Shown: one piece after another, positions 7,194 to 15,248 of the stretch
Position numbering within the stretch: position 1 is the first letter of the stretch
How the letters are laid out: each line of letters begins with the position of its first letter
Assembly (NCBI RefSeq): GCF_015547515.1
Contig: NZ_JADMVE010000001.1
Location: 620,406 to 684,405 of the forward strand
Reading direction: 5' to 3'
DNA: 64,000 nt
From: Eubacterium sp. 1001713B170207_170306_E7
GTDB lineage: Bacteria > Bacillota > Clostridia > Eubacteriales > Eubacteriaceae
Position numbers and translations under genes: made by a program
The notes under the pieces: generated by a model
Seen by the model: only the letters and a program-made list of their open reading frames with translations
What the model was told of the DNA's origin: nothing
Databases searched by the model: none

Positions 7194-8570
7194 GTGATCA
7201 TGTTATTGCTGCTTGTTTCTTTGGGCACAGGCTTATACGGTCTTTTAATATCGAGCAGTAGGTATGAAAATAAACCCCGCCCAATAAAAAAAATCTTTCC
7301 AGATCCAATCCTTGCGGACTATATTCTGCAAGAAGTGAATAAAGGTATTGGGGTGTTCAAAGTAAGCACTGACGATTTAATCAGTAAAAAAGATTTGAGG
7401 CATATCGAAAAAATCAATCTGGAAAATAAAGGAATTAAGAGCATTAAGGGAATTGAAGCACTGGTGAACTGTAAAGAAATAAATTTAGCATACAATCAAA
7501 TTTCGAGAAAACCAAGACCTTCAGATTTACCATCTGAACTTAAAATGATTGATCTTTCTTATAATCAAATTAGAGAAGAATGGACATTTGATCCTGATGT
7601 CATGATGGATTTAAGCTTTAATCCCGGAAATCAGAAACATGATCCTGTTTTTTATTCTCGAAAAATGATAGAAGATTTAATGCAGCGAATCGGTATAAAT
7701 GTAAGTGACCAGGAACGGATTTGGTATTTATATTTCTTTAATGCTGCAAGGCTGATTACTGAAGAAAAGCCTGGTTTTTCTGAATTAGGGTTTTATAAAA
7801 ACAGTAATAATCGGCTGGAAATTAAAGGGGAAGAAATCAAAGAGTATCCATCCCGATTTTACCGAGACGATTACGAGCGGTTTAAATCCATTTTGGCTGG
7901 GATTCATCAGAATTATCAGGTGTTAAAAAATAATGAAGAAGATCCATTTAATAGCCTGTCAGAAAACGCCTATATTAGCAATCTGACGACTTATCAGTAT
8001 TTTGCTGATCACAGTTACATGCTTGGCATCAAAATGGATGAAGTTTCTCATAAAAATAAAGACTTCTGTAAAGATAAAAACATTGTCACAGAAAAAAACA
8101 CTCCTGTACCTAAAAAATATCAACCATCAAAGAACTATACAACATTAAGGGAAAAAATGTTTTTAATCAAAGCTCTGCTAGCGGAGAAAGACTTATCAGA
8201 TCCAATGATTTCATTGCTTAAGGCGATTGGTGACAACACTGAAAAGATTGACCGTTTTATTTTTGATCACCCGGAAAGTAAGGATTCGCTGAGACGCTAT
8301 TCAACCTATTATCTGCCAATGCTTTCAGATATTCTGGATAAATATATTGATTCAACTGAGTATAAAGGAGACAGCAGACAATTAAAGGATGAGGTGCATT
8401 CAGCGTTGGAGGATACGAATACTGCATTCAAGAAGATTCTTGAAAATCTTTCACATAACATGGAGATCGAAGCTTCCTGTGATATTACGGCCTATAAAGC
8501 CATCCTTGAAATGGACGGAGTAAATGGGGATGCCTTTTCAAATAAACAGGAGAAAGATGGTAAACCTTAA
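7194..8570 (+). CDS. LRR plus XpaC-domain protein; upstream start blocked by TAA
   Basis: The 458-residue product starts with a hydrophobic segment (MIMLLLLVSLGTGLYGLLI). About two and a half leucine-rich repeats follow (INLENKGIKSIKGIEALVNC, INLAYNQIS, IDLSYNQI), then a middle region of unknown type. A C-terminal XpaC domain (residues about 320-440) closely resembles the neighbour at 6470 (DSLRRYSTYYLPMLSDILDK, ALEDTNTAF). The ideal ribosome binding site AGGAGGAG (7144-7151) points to GTG 7158, in the same frame, but the fourth codon is TAA (7167-7169). Translation must restart at GTG 7194 or ATG 7200, or the gene is a recent nonsense allele. I do not recall this domain fusion. Confidence 0.65.
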   Translation: MIMLLLLVSLGTGLYGLLISSSRYENKPRPIKKIFPDPILADYILQEVNKGIGVFKVSTDDLISKKDLRHIEKINLENKGIKSIKGIEALVNCKEINLAYNQISRKPRPSDLPSELKMIDLSYNQIREEWTFDPDVMMDLSFNPGNQKHDPVFYSRKMIEDLMQRIGINVSDQERIWYLYFFNAARLITEEKPGFSELGFYKNSNNRLEIKGEEIKEYPSRFYRDDYERFKSILAGIHQNYQVLKNNEEDPFNSLSENAYISNLTTYQYFADHSYMLGIKMDEVSHKNKDFCKDKNIVTEKNTPVPKKYQPSKNYTTLREKMFLIKALLAEKDLSDPMISLLKAIGDNTEKIDRFIFDHPESKDSLRRYSTYYLPMLSDILDKYIDSTEYKGDSRQLKDEVHSALEDTNTAFKKILENLSHNMEIEASCDITAYKAILEMDGVNGDAFSNKQEKDGKP

Positions 8571-8622
8571 GAAAAAGATAATAATAAAATATGAATCTAA
8601 AATATAGAAAGGAACTTTTATT

Positions 8623-9078
8623 ATGAGAGATATATGGTTGATACTGATGTCGGCTGGAATCGCACTTATGGCTTTATTGTTAGCAAACTTAACATTTTGG
8701 ATATCACAAAAGATTTCAAGTAAACGGATTGAAAAAGAAGCTGCAAAATACGAAGGTGATTTTTTTAAGATGGAGGCTGAAGGGGATATAGACCCAAATG
8801 TATTCATAAAAATTACTTATGAAAAGCATGGTGGAGTTCGATTTTGGTTTGTTGACTTTACAATTCACTTTGTTGATTTATTAAAGGGTAGTGAGAAGGC
8901 ATATATGCTAGAAATTCCTTCTGAACAGGAAAAATACAATGGTCATTCTGTCCTAGTGGTACATACGCCAGGAGAATCGGAATTATGGATATACCAAAAA
9001 GACGATGATGGATACGTTGATGAAATTCGATCATGGTCGGGTGACTGTATTTATAAAACTATCGTTGTCGATAGGTAG
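8623..9078 (+). CDS. Membrane-anchored protein of unknown function, 151 aa
   Basis: One N-terminal membrane segment (residues about 5-27, ILMSAGIALMALLLANLTFW) is followed by a basic stretch and a beta-rich soluble domain. That domain includes VRFWFVDFTIHFVDLLKG and ELWIYQKDDDGYVDEIRSW. AGAAAGGAA lies upstream of the ATG. No family is recognised. It sits between the XpaC pair and the repeat protein at 9123, all on the same strand. Confidence 0.55.
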   Translation: MRDIWLILMSAGIALMALLLANLTFWISQKISSKRIEKEAAKYEGDFFKMEAEGDIDPNVFIKITYEKHGGVRFWFVDFTIHFVDLLKGSEKAYMLEIPSEQEKYNGHSVLVVHTPGESELWIYQKDDDGYVDEIRSWSGDCIYKTIVVDR

Positions 9079-9122
9079 CCAATGAATTTTTGATAAATGA
9101 AGTCGTAAAAAGGAGAATCTTT

Positions 9123-9824
9123 ATGATCAGAAAAAGTAAACGAGAAGTGCCCGACTTGGAAGAAAAGATCAGGCAGCTTGAGACAAAATATAACACAAAG
9201 TACAGTTTTAAACAGATCCAGGCAATCGACTATGGTCTGTCAATGGATGTGCCGGTGGAACTTTACGCTGATCCTAAATACAGTCATGAGCAAATGTATG
9301 AATTGTTTGACGCATTGGACCAGGGGATTGACCCAACGGTTTTTCAAGACCCACGGTTCGACGCGAAACAGATGCATGAAATTATGCAGGGAATGATCGA
9401 CGGCGTGGATGTCAGCAAATACGCTCAGCTTGATATTGATGGACGTACAATGACCTGGATACGGTTAGCCTTACAAAAAGAGATTGATGTTGACCAGTAC
9501 CCGGAGTTTTGGCAAGGTACAGCAAATGCTCGACGCAAATATCTTGAACTGAATAACAAAATCATACAAAAGTCTGGAGACAAACGCTGCTTTATTAAAG
9601 TCAATCGGTATCGCCGGGAAGAATACTATATGGAAGTAAGCGTCGATGATGATACAGATATTTTAAATGCGATCCACTTGCTCAATGAAGAAAAAATTGC
9701 GAAAGTACAGAATTTAAAAATCGAATTACTCAAAAACCAAATTTTCCCTTTAACGAATCATCCTTTAAGGCCAACAGGCAATGTAGAAACCTATTTTGAA
9801 GTAAGTCCGATCAAAGATTCATGA
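9123..9824 (+). CDS. Protein with DPxxxxxQM repeats
   Basis: ATG 9123 follows AAAAGGAGAATCTTT, so it is preferred to an in-frame start at 9090. The 233-residue soluble protein contains short repeats of about 27-35 residues, with ADPKYSHEQMYELFDAL and QDPRFDAKQMHEIMQG as the clearest units, each followed by a G-[IV]-D-[PV] turn. Similar repeats occur in uncharacterised clostridial ICE proteins. The C-terminal 90 residues are a separate alpha/beta region with RRKYLELNNKI. The function is unknown. Confidence 0.55.
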   Translation: MIRKSKREVPDLEEKIRQLETKYNTKYSFKQIQAIDYGLSMDVPVELYADPKYSHEQMYELFDALDQGIDPTVFQDPRFDAKQMHEIMQGMIDGVDVSKYAQLDIDGRTMTWIRLALQKEIDVDQYPEFWQGTANARRKYLELNNKIIQKSGDKRCFIKVNRYRREEYYMEVSVDDDTDILNAIHLLNEEKIAKVQNLKIELLKNQIFPLTNHPLRPTGNVETYFEVSPIKDS

Positions 9825-9862
9825 CAGAGAAAACAGTACCAGACGATAAGGAAGGAAATAAA

Positions 9863-10105
9863 ATGGATAAGAATGTAATTATTTGTGAATTAAGCAAAAT
9901 GGAAATCATCGGAATGAGCTTTTTTATAGGGGCTGGTTTACTCATTTTTGTACTCGCTAGCCTCAGGATTAAAAATTTGGAGAAAACAACTAAAGATGAA
10001 ATGGAAATTAATCGCCTTAAAAGAACGAGAGTAGTGACGGTAGTTTTTTCACTTTTGGGTCAGATTTTGATTATCATTTATAGTCATATGGCGTCAATGC
10101 TATAG
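9863..10105 (+). CDS. Small two-helix membrane protein
   Basis: ATG 9863 is chosen because GAAGGAAATAA precedes it; the earlier in-frame ATG 9821 overlaps the previous gene and has no clear site. The 80-residue product has two hydrophobic segments (residues about 14-34, MSFFIGAGLLIFVLASL; and about 57-78) separated by a charged loop with RLKRTR. No family is recognised. Confidence 0.45.
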   Translation: MDKNVIICELSKMEIIGMSFFIGAGLLIFVLASLRIKNLEKTTKDEMEINRLKRTRVVTVVFSLLGQILIIIYSHMASML

Positions 10106-10272
10106 AACGGAAGATGGCTTGCAGAAAGGAAAAACTGGCATTTGATGATGCGGCGGAGAAATTCGCCGCTAACGATATTAATCGAAGCAAAGATAACGAG
10201 GGCAGATCCTTGATGACAGGGCGGCGAAGATTCAGTCTTTTGGTACAAATTATACGCTTGGTTTGTATCTTA

Positions 10273-10289
10273 TCTGGGGCAGTACCAGA
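10273..10289 (+). repeat. GGCAGTA-loop hairpin, copy 2
   Basis: TCTGG (10273-10277) and CCAGA (10285-10289) pair around the loop GGCAGTA, which is identical to the loop at 6294-6300. Two stem pairs differ between the copies and each change is compensated. Confidence 0.5.
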
Positions 10290-10310
10290 CGCCGCCATTC
10301 ATTTCCTTTA

Positions 10311-10364
10311 TTTCTTTGAAATAGCCGGGGCGGCTATGCCGCTTCGGCAACCCTTTCAAAGAAA
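10311..10364 (+). repeat. 54-nt composite hairpin
   Basis: TTTCTTTGAAA (10311-10321) and TTTCAAAGAAA (10354-10364) form a perfect 11-bp outer stem. Inside, 10324-10334 and 10338-10348 pair in an 11-bp GC-rich stem with two G-T wobbles and the triloop TAT. A 2-by-5 internal loop separates the stems. There is no U-run afterwards, so it is not a simple terminator. It resembles the hairpins seen in REP-like or IS200/IS605-type sequences, but no transposase is nearby. Confidence 0.6.
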
Positions 10365-10440
10365 CATCATTTAGTGGGGGTGATGCCAATTTTAAATACC
10401 GATAACCGCAGATTGATCAGGCTTCAAACAGCCACAACAG

Positions 10441-10463
10441 ACAGCTCAGTAAGCTGTTTTTTT
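10441..10463 (+). terminator. Short intrinsic terminator
   Basis: ACAGCT (10441-10446) and AGCTGT (10452-10457) pair across the loop CAGTA, followed by a T-run and ATTGATCAAAA. The same tail sequence follows the terminator at 15235. Confidence 0.6.
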
Positions 10464-10545
10464 ATTGATCAAAAAGAAAAGAGAAAGGGGGAAAAGATCC
10501 ATGTGTTACGTGAGAGCGCCAACTGACCGGCAATAATCGAATTGG

Positions 10546-10594
10546 TTGGGCTTAAGAGTGGTAAATAAAGGAGCAATTTAAGCCTTAAGCCCAA
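10546..10594 (+). promoter_or_regulatory. 11-bp inverted repeat in the pilus operon leader
   Basis: TTGGGCTTAAG (10546-10556) and CTTAAGCCCAA (10584-10594) are perfect inverted repeats separated by 27 bases. The repeat ends 11 bases before the GAGGAGG ribosome binding site of the 10618 gene. It could be an RNA hairpin that affects translation or a protein-binding operator. No U-run follows it. Confidence 0.5.
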
Positions 10595-10617
10595 AGAAAA
10601 AAATGAGGAGGTAAAAA

Positions 10618-12567
10618 TTGAAAAAACATTTGCGGAAAATAGGGGTAACGACCCTGTGTCTGTTCTTAATGTTTTCCTTCCTGAGTGGTTTTATTCTGTC
10701 AATTCATACAGCCTGGGCCTCATCGGACAGTCCGACGGCACCCACAACGGAGGTACAAGCGGATTCAAAGAATGCGCAAACAGAGTACCCGAAAGATGAT
10801 AAAGGCAATTACATTGTTGGAAATTCCGGTGAAGGTGTCGTAACCCTGTCAGCTAATCCAGAGTATTTAAGCACAATTCCCCTTGGGGATCATAAAAAAT
10901 CCATGATCAGCACCTATGCTGCCGGATGGGATGATGGTACGATCTACAGTTCGGACTTTGCAAGCCCAGACGGCACCGATATTATCACCACAACCACGCC
11001 AATTATCCGAATCAGCGATAACGGCGTTGACGGCATCGCATATTGTGCCGACCCGACACTGAACATCCCGTCCGAAACGACTGGGCCAAACATTCCAATC
11101 ACATACATTCGGGACAGTGCCAACGTGCAGAGCTATCGGATCAGAAACGTCATGTATCATGGGTACCATGATGGACAAAGTGGCGAATACTATGTTCAAA
11201 CCTGGGCAGCGATCCGCATCCTTTCGGGGATTACTTCATATGGTTCCTATTACATGACCGACCCAGTTGTTGCAGATCTGGTAAACACAAAGAGTTTTCA
11301 AGACCCACCAAACTGGAATGCCAGCTGGAGCATTGTTGCTGAGCGAGAGGAGGCAACCTGGAACAGGAGCACGCAAAGACAGGAAACCGGATGGTTTCAG
11401 ACGGTATGCTCGAATATTTCAGAGCATGGCCAATACACTGTAAGCCTGCCGCAGGGTGTTCATGCGATTGCAAGAAACACTTCGGGGCAGACTTATGGAG
11501 ACTACACGGGCAGCTTCACCATCTATGACGATGATGATTTCATGCTTTATGCCAGCGGCAGCTATAGCGGTGAAGTGAGTGCAACTATTACTCCGACAAC
11601 CACCAAGCGATTCAGTACAGATGCCAATATTCCCGATGCCTGTGTTATCTATTATCCGGACGTTGGCAATACGCAGCGTCTTTTTGTATCGCTGGCCGTT
11701 GGATCAGGAAACATGTCTGCCAGCTATAAGGCAGCCTTTAAAGGTAAAAACGTCTATAGCCAGTTTACGAAAACAGATGAAGAAACCCTTGATGGATTAC
11801 AGAACGCACATCTTCAGATATACAACAAAGACACGGATCAGCTGGTCGCTGAAGCAGACACAGATGAACTGGGCCGGTTCCATGTGGAACTTCTGCCTGG
11901 AGACTATTATATCAAAGAGACAAAAGCACCTACGGATCATGTATTATCGACCAATCCCATTTACTTCACAGTAACGGGGGCGGAGGATACATTGACCATG
12001 GACGTACCCAATGCGGCCAAAAAGGTGGAATTTTCATTCAAAAAAGTTAACGAAAATGATCAGGCAATGCCTGGCGTTGAATTTGAGCTTTATGCCTGTA
12101 AATATGACAAGGCATATTCTGACCAAACAGGAATTACACCGGAAGAATCCAAAAATCACAGTCATACAGAATTGGCAGGAGCAGACGATTCATGTTGGAC
12201 AACTGTGATTAAAAAATTGACGTCTGATACAAACGGCAACGTCAATTTTGGCGATCTTCGGAGCGGAGAGTATCAGCTGGTCGAAGTGAAAACAAAGGCC
12301 GGTTACCAGCTGCCAAAAGGACAGTGGCGTGTAAAAATTGACGCAGAAGCAAACACCATTGACATCACAGCGAAAGGAAAACCATTAGCCCCGGCATTCA
12401 AAAAAACCGTTACAGGCTTGCAGCTTGTCAATTATCCAAATCCTCAAATGCCTTATGCGGGAACGAACGATGATAACCGTGTGATTTTCAGCTGGTTAGG
12501 CGTATTAATGTTGGGCTTGGCTTTTGTGGCTGGTTATAAAAAATTTGAGGAAAGAGGTAAAAAGTAG
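10618..12567 (+). CDS. Pilus tip adhesin, thioester and CnaB domains
   Basis: The TTG start at 10618 is set by GAGGAGG (10605-10611). The 649-residue surface protein has a signal peptide (residues 1 to about 34, ending TAWASS). A thioester-type adhesin domain contains YCADPTLNIP (about residue 141) and the Gln-bearing segment YYVQTWAAIRIL, so unlike the 2164 adhesin the Cys-Gln thioester could form. Two CnaB modules follow, with E-boxes YYIKETKAPTDH and YQLVEVKTKAGY. The C-terminus is MPYAG plus a hydrophobic segment and KKFEERGKK, a non-canonical sorting signal. It is first in the adhesin-pilin-sortase operon, and its TAG overlaps the next start, as expected for an ancillary tip protein. Confidence 0.88.
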   Translation: MKKHLRKIGVTTLCLFLMFSFLSGFILSIHTAWASSDSPTAPTTEVQADSKNAQTEYPKDDKGNYIVGNSGEGVVTLSANPEYLSTIPLGDHKKSMISTYAAGWDDGTIYSSDFASPDGTDIITTTTPIIRISDNGVDGIAYCADPTLNIPSETTGPNIPITYIRDSANVQSYRIRNVMYHGYHDGQSGEYYVQTWAAIRILSGITSYGSYYMTDPVVADLVNTKSFQDPPNWNASWSIVAEREEATWNRSTQRQETGWFQTVCSNISEHGQYTVSLPQGVHAIARNTSGQTYGDYTGSFTIYDDDDFMLYASGSYSGEVSATITPTTTKRFSTDANIPDACVIYYPDVGNTQRLFVSLAVGSGNMSASYKAAFKGKNVYSQFTKTDEETLDGLQNAHLQIYNKDTDQLVAEADTDELGRFHVELLPGDYYIKETKAPTDHVLSTNPIYFTVTGAEDTLTMDVPNAAKKVEFSFKKVNENDQAMPGVEFELYACKYDKAYSDQTGITPEESKNHSHTELAGADDSCWTTVIKKLTSDTNGNVNFGDLRSGEYQLVEVKTKAGYQLPKGQWRVKIDAEANTIDITAKGKPLAPAFKKTVTGLQLVNYPNPQMPYAGTNDDNRVIFSWLGVLMLGLAFVAGYKKFEERGKK

Positions 12568-14117
12568 TGAAGTTAAAAGAAATCTTATCAAAGAAAGGGA
12601 TTAGAAAAGCAGCCATCGCGGCACTGACCGCGACCATGCTTTTTTCGTCAATGGCCGGTGTATTGGCTGCGGGCGAAGGGATTCCAGATCCCGCCATCGA
12701 CCGCAGCATTACCATCCATAAATACCGGATGGACGATATTACAGAGGCAAGGGTAAGATGCGACGGAACCGTTCAAAACGTACCGAGTACCGCAGTTGCA
12801 TTGCAGGACGTGCAATTTAAAATCACCAAAATGCAGGACAGTGACGTCACCAAACAGGATACATCATGGACACCGGTTACCTTAACAACCAATGCACAGG
12901 GAACCGCGACCATTACCGGCAACAGTAAACTGCCAATGGGGATTTATCTTGTACAGGAAATCGACAACCCGGCGGTGGATATTAAAGCAGCCGAATGTCT
13001 GGTCAGCCTGCCGCTTACCAATCCTGCAGGAGACGGTTGGATCTATGATGTGCACATTTATCCAAAGAACCAGCTGAAGCCTGGCCCGGAAATTGATAAA
13101 TTTATCACGCAGCTGGATAACAAAGATGATACCTGTGATATCAGCCAGGAAAACAAATGGATCATCGAAACGACCATGCCGGATGACATGGCCACCTGTG
13201 ACGTTTATCAGATTACTGATGTTCTTGACACACGATTAGACTTTGTATCCGGCAGCACGGAATTATACCGCGTTGATATTCACGGGAACCGTGTAAAGAT
13301 GAGTACTGGTGGCTACACCGTGAACGAGCCAACAACCGCCAACGGCAGAAAATTAACGGTCACCTTGAATGACGCGGGAAAAACAGAAGCAGCTCAGTCA
13401 CTGCAAGATATTAAAAGGCCGGGCGTCTACAGCTTAGGTCAGGACAACAAGGTGGGAACCATCAACATTGAGTTCCGCACTGTGCTGAACAAAACCGCTG
13501 AGGGCTCTATGGGACAGGCGATTTACAATGGCGCATCTCTGGATTACACCAACAACCTGCATGTCAAATATGACCAGGTATCCGTACCAGATGATAAAAA
13601 ACCCGAAACACATACCACCGGTATCAACCTGGTTAAGGTAGACAGCACGAATCGAAATATCGCGCTGCCGGGTGCAAAGTTCAAAATCTATCGCAGTGAA
13701 AGCGATGCGAATAAGGGCATCAATGCGATTGTTGATCCAACCGATCACTCTAAAGATTGGGAAGTGACCACGGATGCACAGGGAAAAGCCCACTTCTATG
13801 GACTTGAATATGGCGTGATGGGCGATAAGCATAACAGCCTCGATGCCGTGACTTATTACTGGCTTGTCGAAACACAGGCTCCCCAGAATGTCAATGGCGT
13901 GGACTATCAGCTGTCAAAGAAGCCCTTCAAAATAAGAGCGGACTCGGTTTCGCATCTGACAGCCAATGCCGTTACCCTTACCAACGTACCGAAGTATAAT
14001 CTGCCATTTACTGGCGCAAATGGCAGCATGATGTTAATCATTGGTGCCGGAATCTGCTTGCTTACTGCGGGTACATTGATTGCAATAAGAATCAAAAAGT
14101 CGAAAAAGGCTGAATAA
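12567..14117 (+). CDS. Major pilin (backbone) with LPFTG signal
   Basis: The 516-residue protein starts at GTG 12567, overlapping the preceding stop. It has a signal peptide (ending VLAAGE), a first domain with YLVQEIDNPA, and the pilin motif region GWIYDVHIYPKNQ, whose Lys normally forms the intermolecular bond. A fimbrial isopeptide domain follows (TTMPDDMATCDVYQITDVLD), then a C-terminal CnaB domain with E-box YYWLVETQAPQ. The C-terminus is LPFTG, a hydrophobic segment and RIKKSKKAE. These are the features of a shaft pilin polymerised by the class C sortase encoded directly downstream. Confidence 0.92.
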   Translation: MKLKEILSKKGIRKAAIAALTATMLFSSMAGVLAAGEGIPDPAIDRSITIHKYRMDDITEARVRCDGTVQNVPSTAVALQDVQFKITKMQDSDVTKQDTSWTPVTLTTNAQGTATITGNSKLPMGIYLVQEIDNPAVDIKAAECLVSLPLTNPAGDGWIYDVHIYPKNQLKPGPEIDKFITQLDNKDDTCDISQENKWIIETTMPDDMATCDVYQITDVLDTRLDFVSGSTELYRVDIHGNRVKMSTGGYTVNEPTTANGRKLTVTLNDAGKTEAAQSLQDIKRPGVYSLGQDNKVGTINIEFRTVLNKTAEGSMGQAIYNGASLDYTNNLHVKYDQVSVPDDKKPETHTTGINLVKVDSTNRNIALPGAKFKIYRSESDANKGINAIVDPTDHSKDWEVTTDAQGKAHFYGLEYGVMGDKHNSLDAVTYYWLVETQAPQNVNGVDYQLSKKPFKIRADSVSHLTANAVTLTNVPKYNLPFTGANGSMMLIIGAGICLLTAGTLIAIRIKKSKKAE

Positions 14118-14155
14118 GCGAATAATTGAGTAGCATATAAGAAAGGAAACAGCAG

Positions 14156-14971
14156 ATGAAGCGGATTTTATCGAATATAGCCATCACTTTAATGTTTATC
14201 ATCGGAGCTTGCTTTTTGGCATACCCGATCATCGCAAATCTGCTGTCAAATATGCAACATGGGGAAGTGATTCAGGATTATCAAATCACTGTGGAGCAGA
14301 TGAACGCTTCCGTCATGACAGAAGAAAAAGAAAAAGCCCTGGCTTACAACCAGGGCTTAAATGGTATGGCAGCACATGACCCGTTCGTCGAGGGCAGCGG
14401 CTATGTCCTTCCCGAGAACTATCTGGACTGTCTGAACGTAGACGGGATCATGGGAACGCTTTTGATTGAAAAAATAAATGTCAATTTACCGATTTATCAT
14501 GGCACCCGCGACGAGGTGCTGCGAAAAGGCGTTGGGCATATCAAGGAAACTTCGCTGCCTGTCGGCGGGGAAGGCAGCCATGCTGTCCTCACAAGCCATA
14601 GCGGGCTCAATGATGCGAGGCTTTTTACAGAGCTGGATCAGCTGACTGAGGGAGATACTTTTGAGATCCACGTGCTGAATGAAATTCTGACATACCAGGT
14701 GGATCAGATCAAAGTGGTAGCACCCAGCGAAACGGAAGAATTGAGATTTGTTCCTGGAAAAGACTATGTAACCCTGCTGACCTGTACGCCTATTGGGGTC
14801 AACAGCCACCGGCTTTTGGTCAGAGGGGAACGGGTTTTCCCAGAACCACAGGCGGAAGAAACCCAAGAAACGGTTAACCGCAGCTATGTTATCTTAGCGG
14901 CAGCAACGGTTATCCTGGTTCCGATCATTCTTTTAAGCATTTATTGGAGGGTGAAGATTAAGATTCTTTAA
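14156..14971 (+). CDS. srtC: Class C pilus sortase
   Basis: The 271-residue membrane transpeptidase has an N-terminal membrane segment (about 10-30) and a C-terminal one (about 240-262), the class C arrangement. Catalytic residues are visible as His in AVLTSHSG, Cys in LLTCTP and Arg in SHRLLVRG. The sortase body includes VNLPIYHGT and GHIKETSLPVGG. It would join the pilin Thr to the Lys of the next pilin and thereby build the shaft from the 12567 protein. AGAAAGGAAA precedes the ATG by about seven bases. The type I toxin locus follows. Confidence 0.92.
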   Translation: MKRILSNIAITLMFIIGACFLAYPIIANLLSNMQHGEVIQDYQITVEQMNASVMTEEKEKALAYNQGLNGMAAHDPFVEGSGYVLPENYLDCLNVDGIMGTLLIEKINVNLPIYHGTRDEVLRKGVGHIKETSLPVGGEGSHAVLTSHSGLNDARLFTELDQLTEGDTFEIHVLNEILTYQVDQIKVVAPSETEELRFVPGKDYVTLLTCTPIGVNSHRLLVRGERVFPEPQAEETQETVNRSYVILAAATVILVPIILLSIYWRVKIKIL

Positions 14972-15002
14972 AAATGTAAAAAAGTGTGGTATAATGTATA
15001 AA
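14967..15002 (+). promoter_or_regulatory. Promoter of putative antitoxin RNA
   Basis: TATAAT (14990-14995) with a TG element (TGG directly before it) and TTTAAA (14967-14972) 17 bases upstream form a good promoter right after the sortase gene. Predicted transcripts start near 15002 and run toward the 3' end of the minus-strand toxin gene. Confidence 0.6.
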
Positions 15003-15095
15003 GAAACAGGGACACCAGGCACGGTGAGCCCCAATATTAAACTAACGAATAACCGTCAAGTTTTCGAGGCTATGGACGGTTATTTGTCTTTTTTG
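15002..15095 (+). ncRNA. Putative antisense antitoxin RNA of a type I system
   Basis: This is the predicted transcript from the 14990 promoter. It ends at a perfect 10-bp stem, AATAACCGTC (15048-15057) with GACGGTTATT (15075-15084), followed by TGTCTTTTTT. It overlaps the stop codon and 3' end of the minus-strand toxin gene, as antitoxin RNAs do in the txpA/RatA and bsrG/SR4 pairs. The presence and ends of the RNA are inferred. Confidence 0.5.
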
Positions 15096-15154
15096 ATGCA
15101 TTCAAGGATAAAAGCGATTAACGCCAGAATCAAAATTAATTGATTATTATCCAT
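15080..15154 (-). CDS. Type I toxin-like hydrophobic peptide, 24 aa
   Basis: This minus-strand frame encodes a 24-residue peptide beginning MDNNQLILILALIAFIL and ending IKKDK. It is one hydrophobic helix with a charged C-terminus, the architecture of Fst/TxpA/BsrG-type membrane toxins. GGGGTGA (15166-15160 on the minus strand) lies six bases before the ATG. The same GGGG can pair with CCCC six bases away, which would hide the ribosome binding site as is usual for such toxins. A promoter with TGCTATAAT (-10 at 15224-15219, minus strand) lies about 65 bases upstream. A convergent plus-strand RNA overlaps the 3' end. No direct homologue is known to me. Confidence 0.6.
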   Translation of the reverse strand: MDNNQLILILALIAFILECIKKDK

Positions 15155-15218
15155 AAGCATCACCCCATCTCTGGGGCATAATTTACCGCACCGGTGCCAC
15201 AGGTATCCCTGCACTGTG

Positions 15219-15248
15219 ATTATAGCATAGCACGCCGTCTGAACACAA
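15219..15248 (-). promoter_or_regulatory. Promoter of the type I toxin candidate
   Basis: On the minus strand, TGCTATAAT (extended -10, hexamer at 15224-15219) is preceded 18 bases upstream by TTGTGT (15248-15243). This predicts a 5' leader of about 60 bases before the toxin ATG at 15154. Confidence 0.55.

Larger units (their letters stand above)
10106..10617 (+). other. 512-base noncoding, hairpin-rich region upstream of the pilus operon
   Basis: I see no convincing gene here. An 86-codon frame at 10114-10374 runs through several hairpins and has no good ribosome binding site. From left to right the region holds GCGGCG/CGCCGC (10150-10169), the GGCAGTA hairpin (10273-10289), a large two-part hairpin (10311-10364), a terminator (10441-10463) and an 11-bp inverted repeat (10546-10594) just before the pilus operon. 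Confidence 0.5.

Noticed and set aside
10114..10374. 86-codon plus-strand open frame
   Set aside because: It has no convincing ribosome binding site, runs straight through three strong hairpins and has no family resemblance. I treat the region as noncoding.
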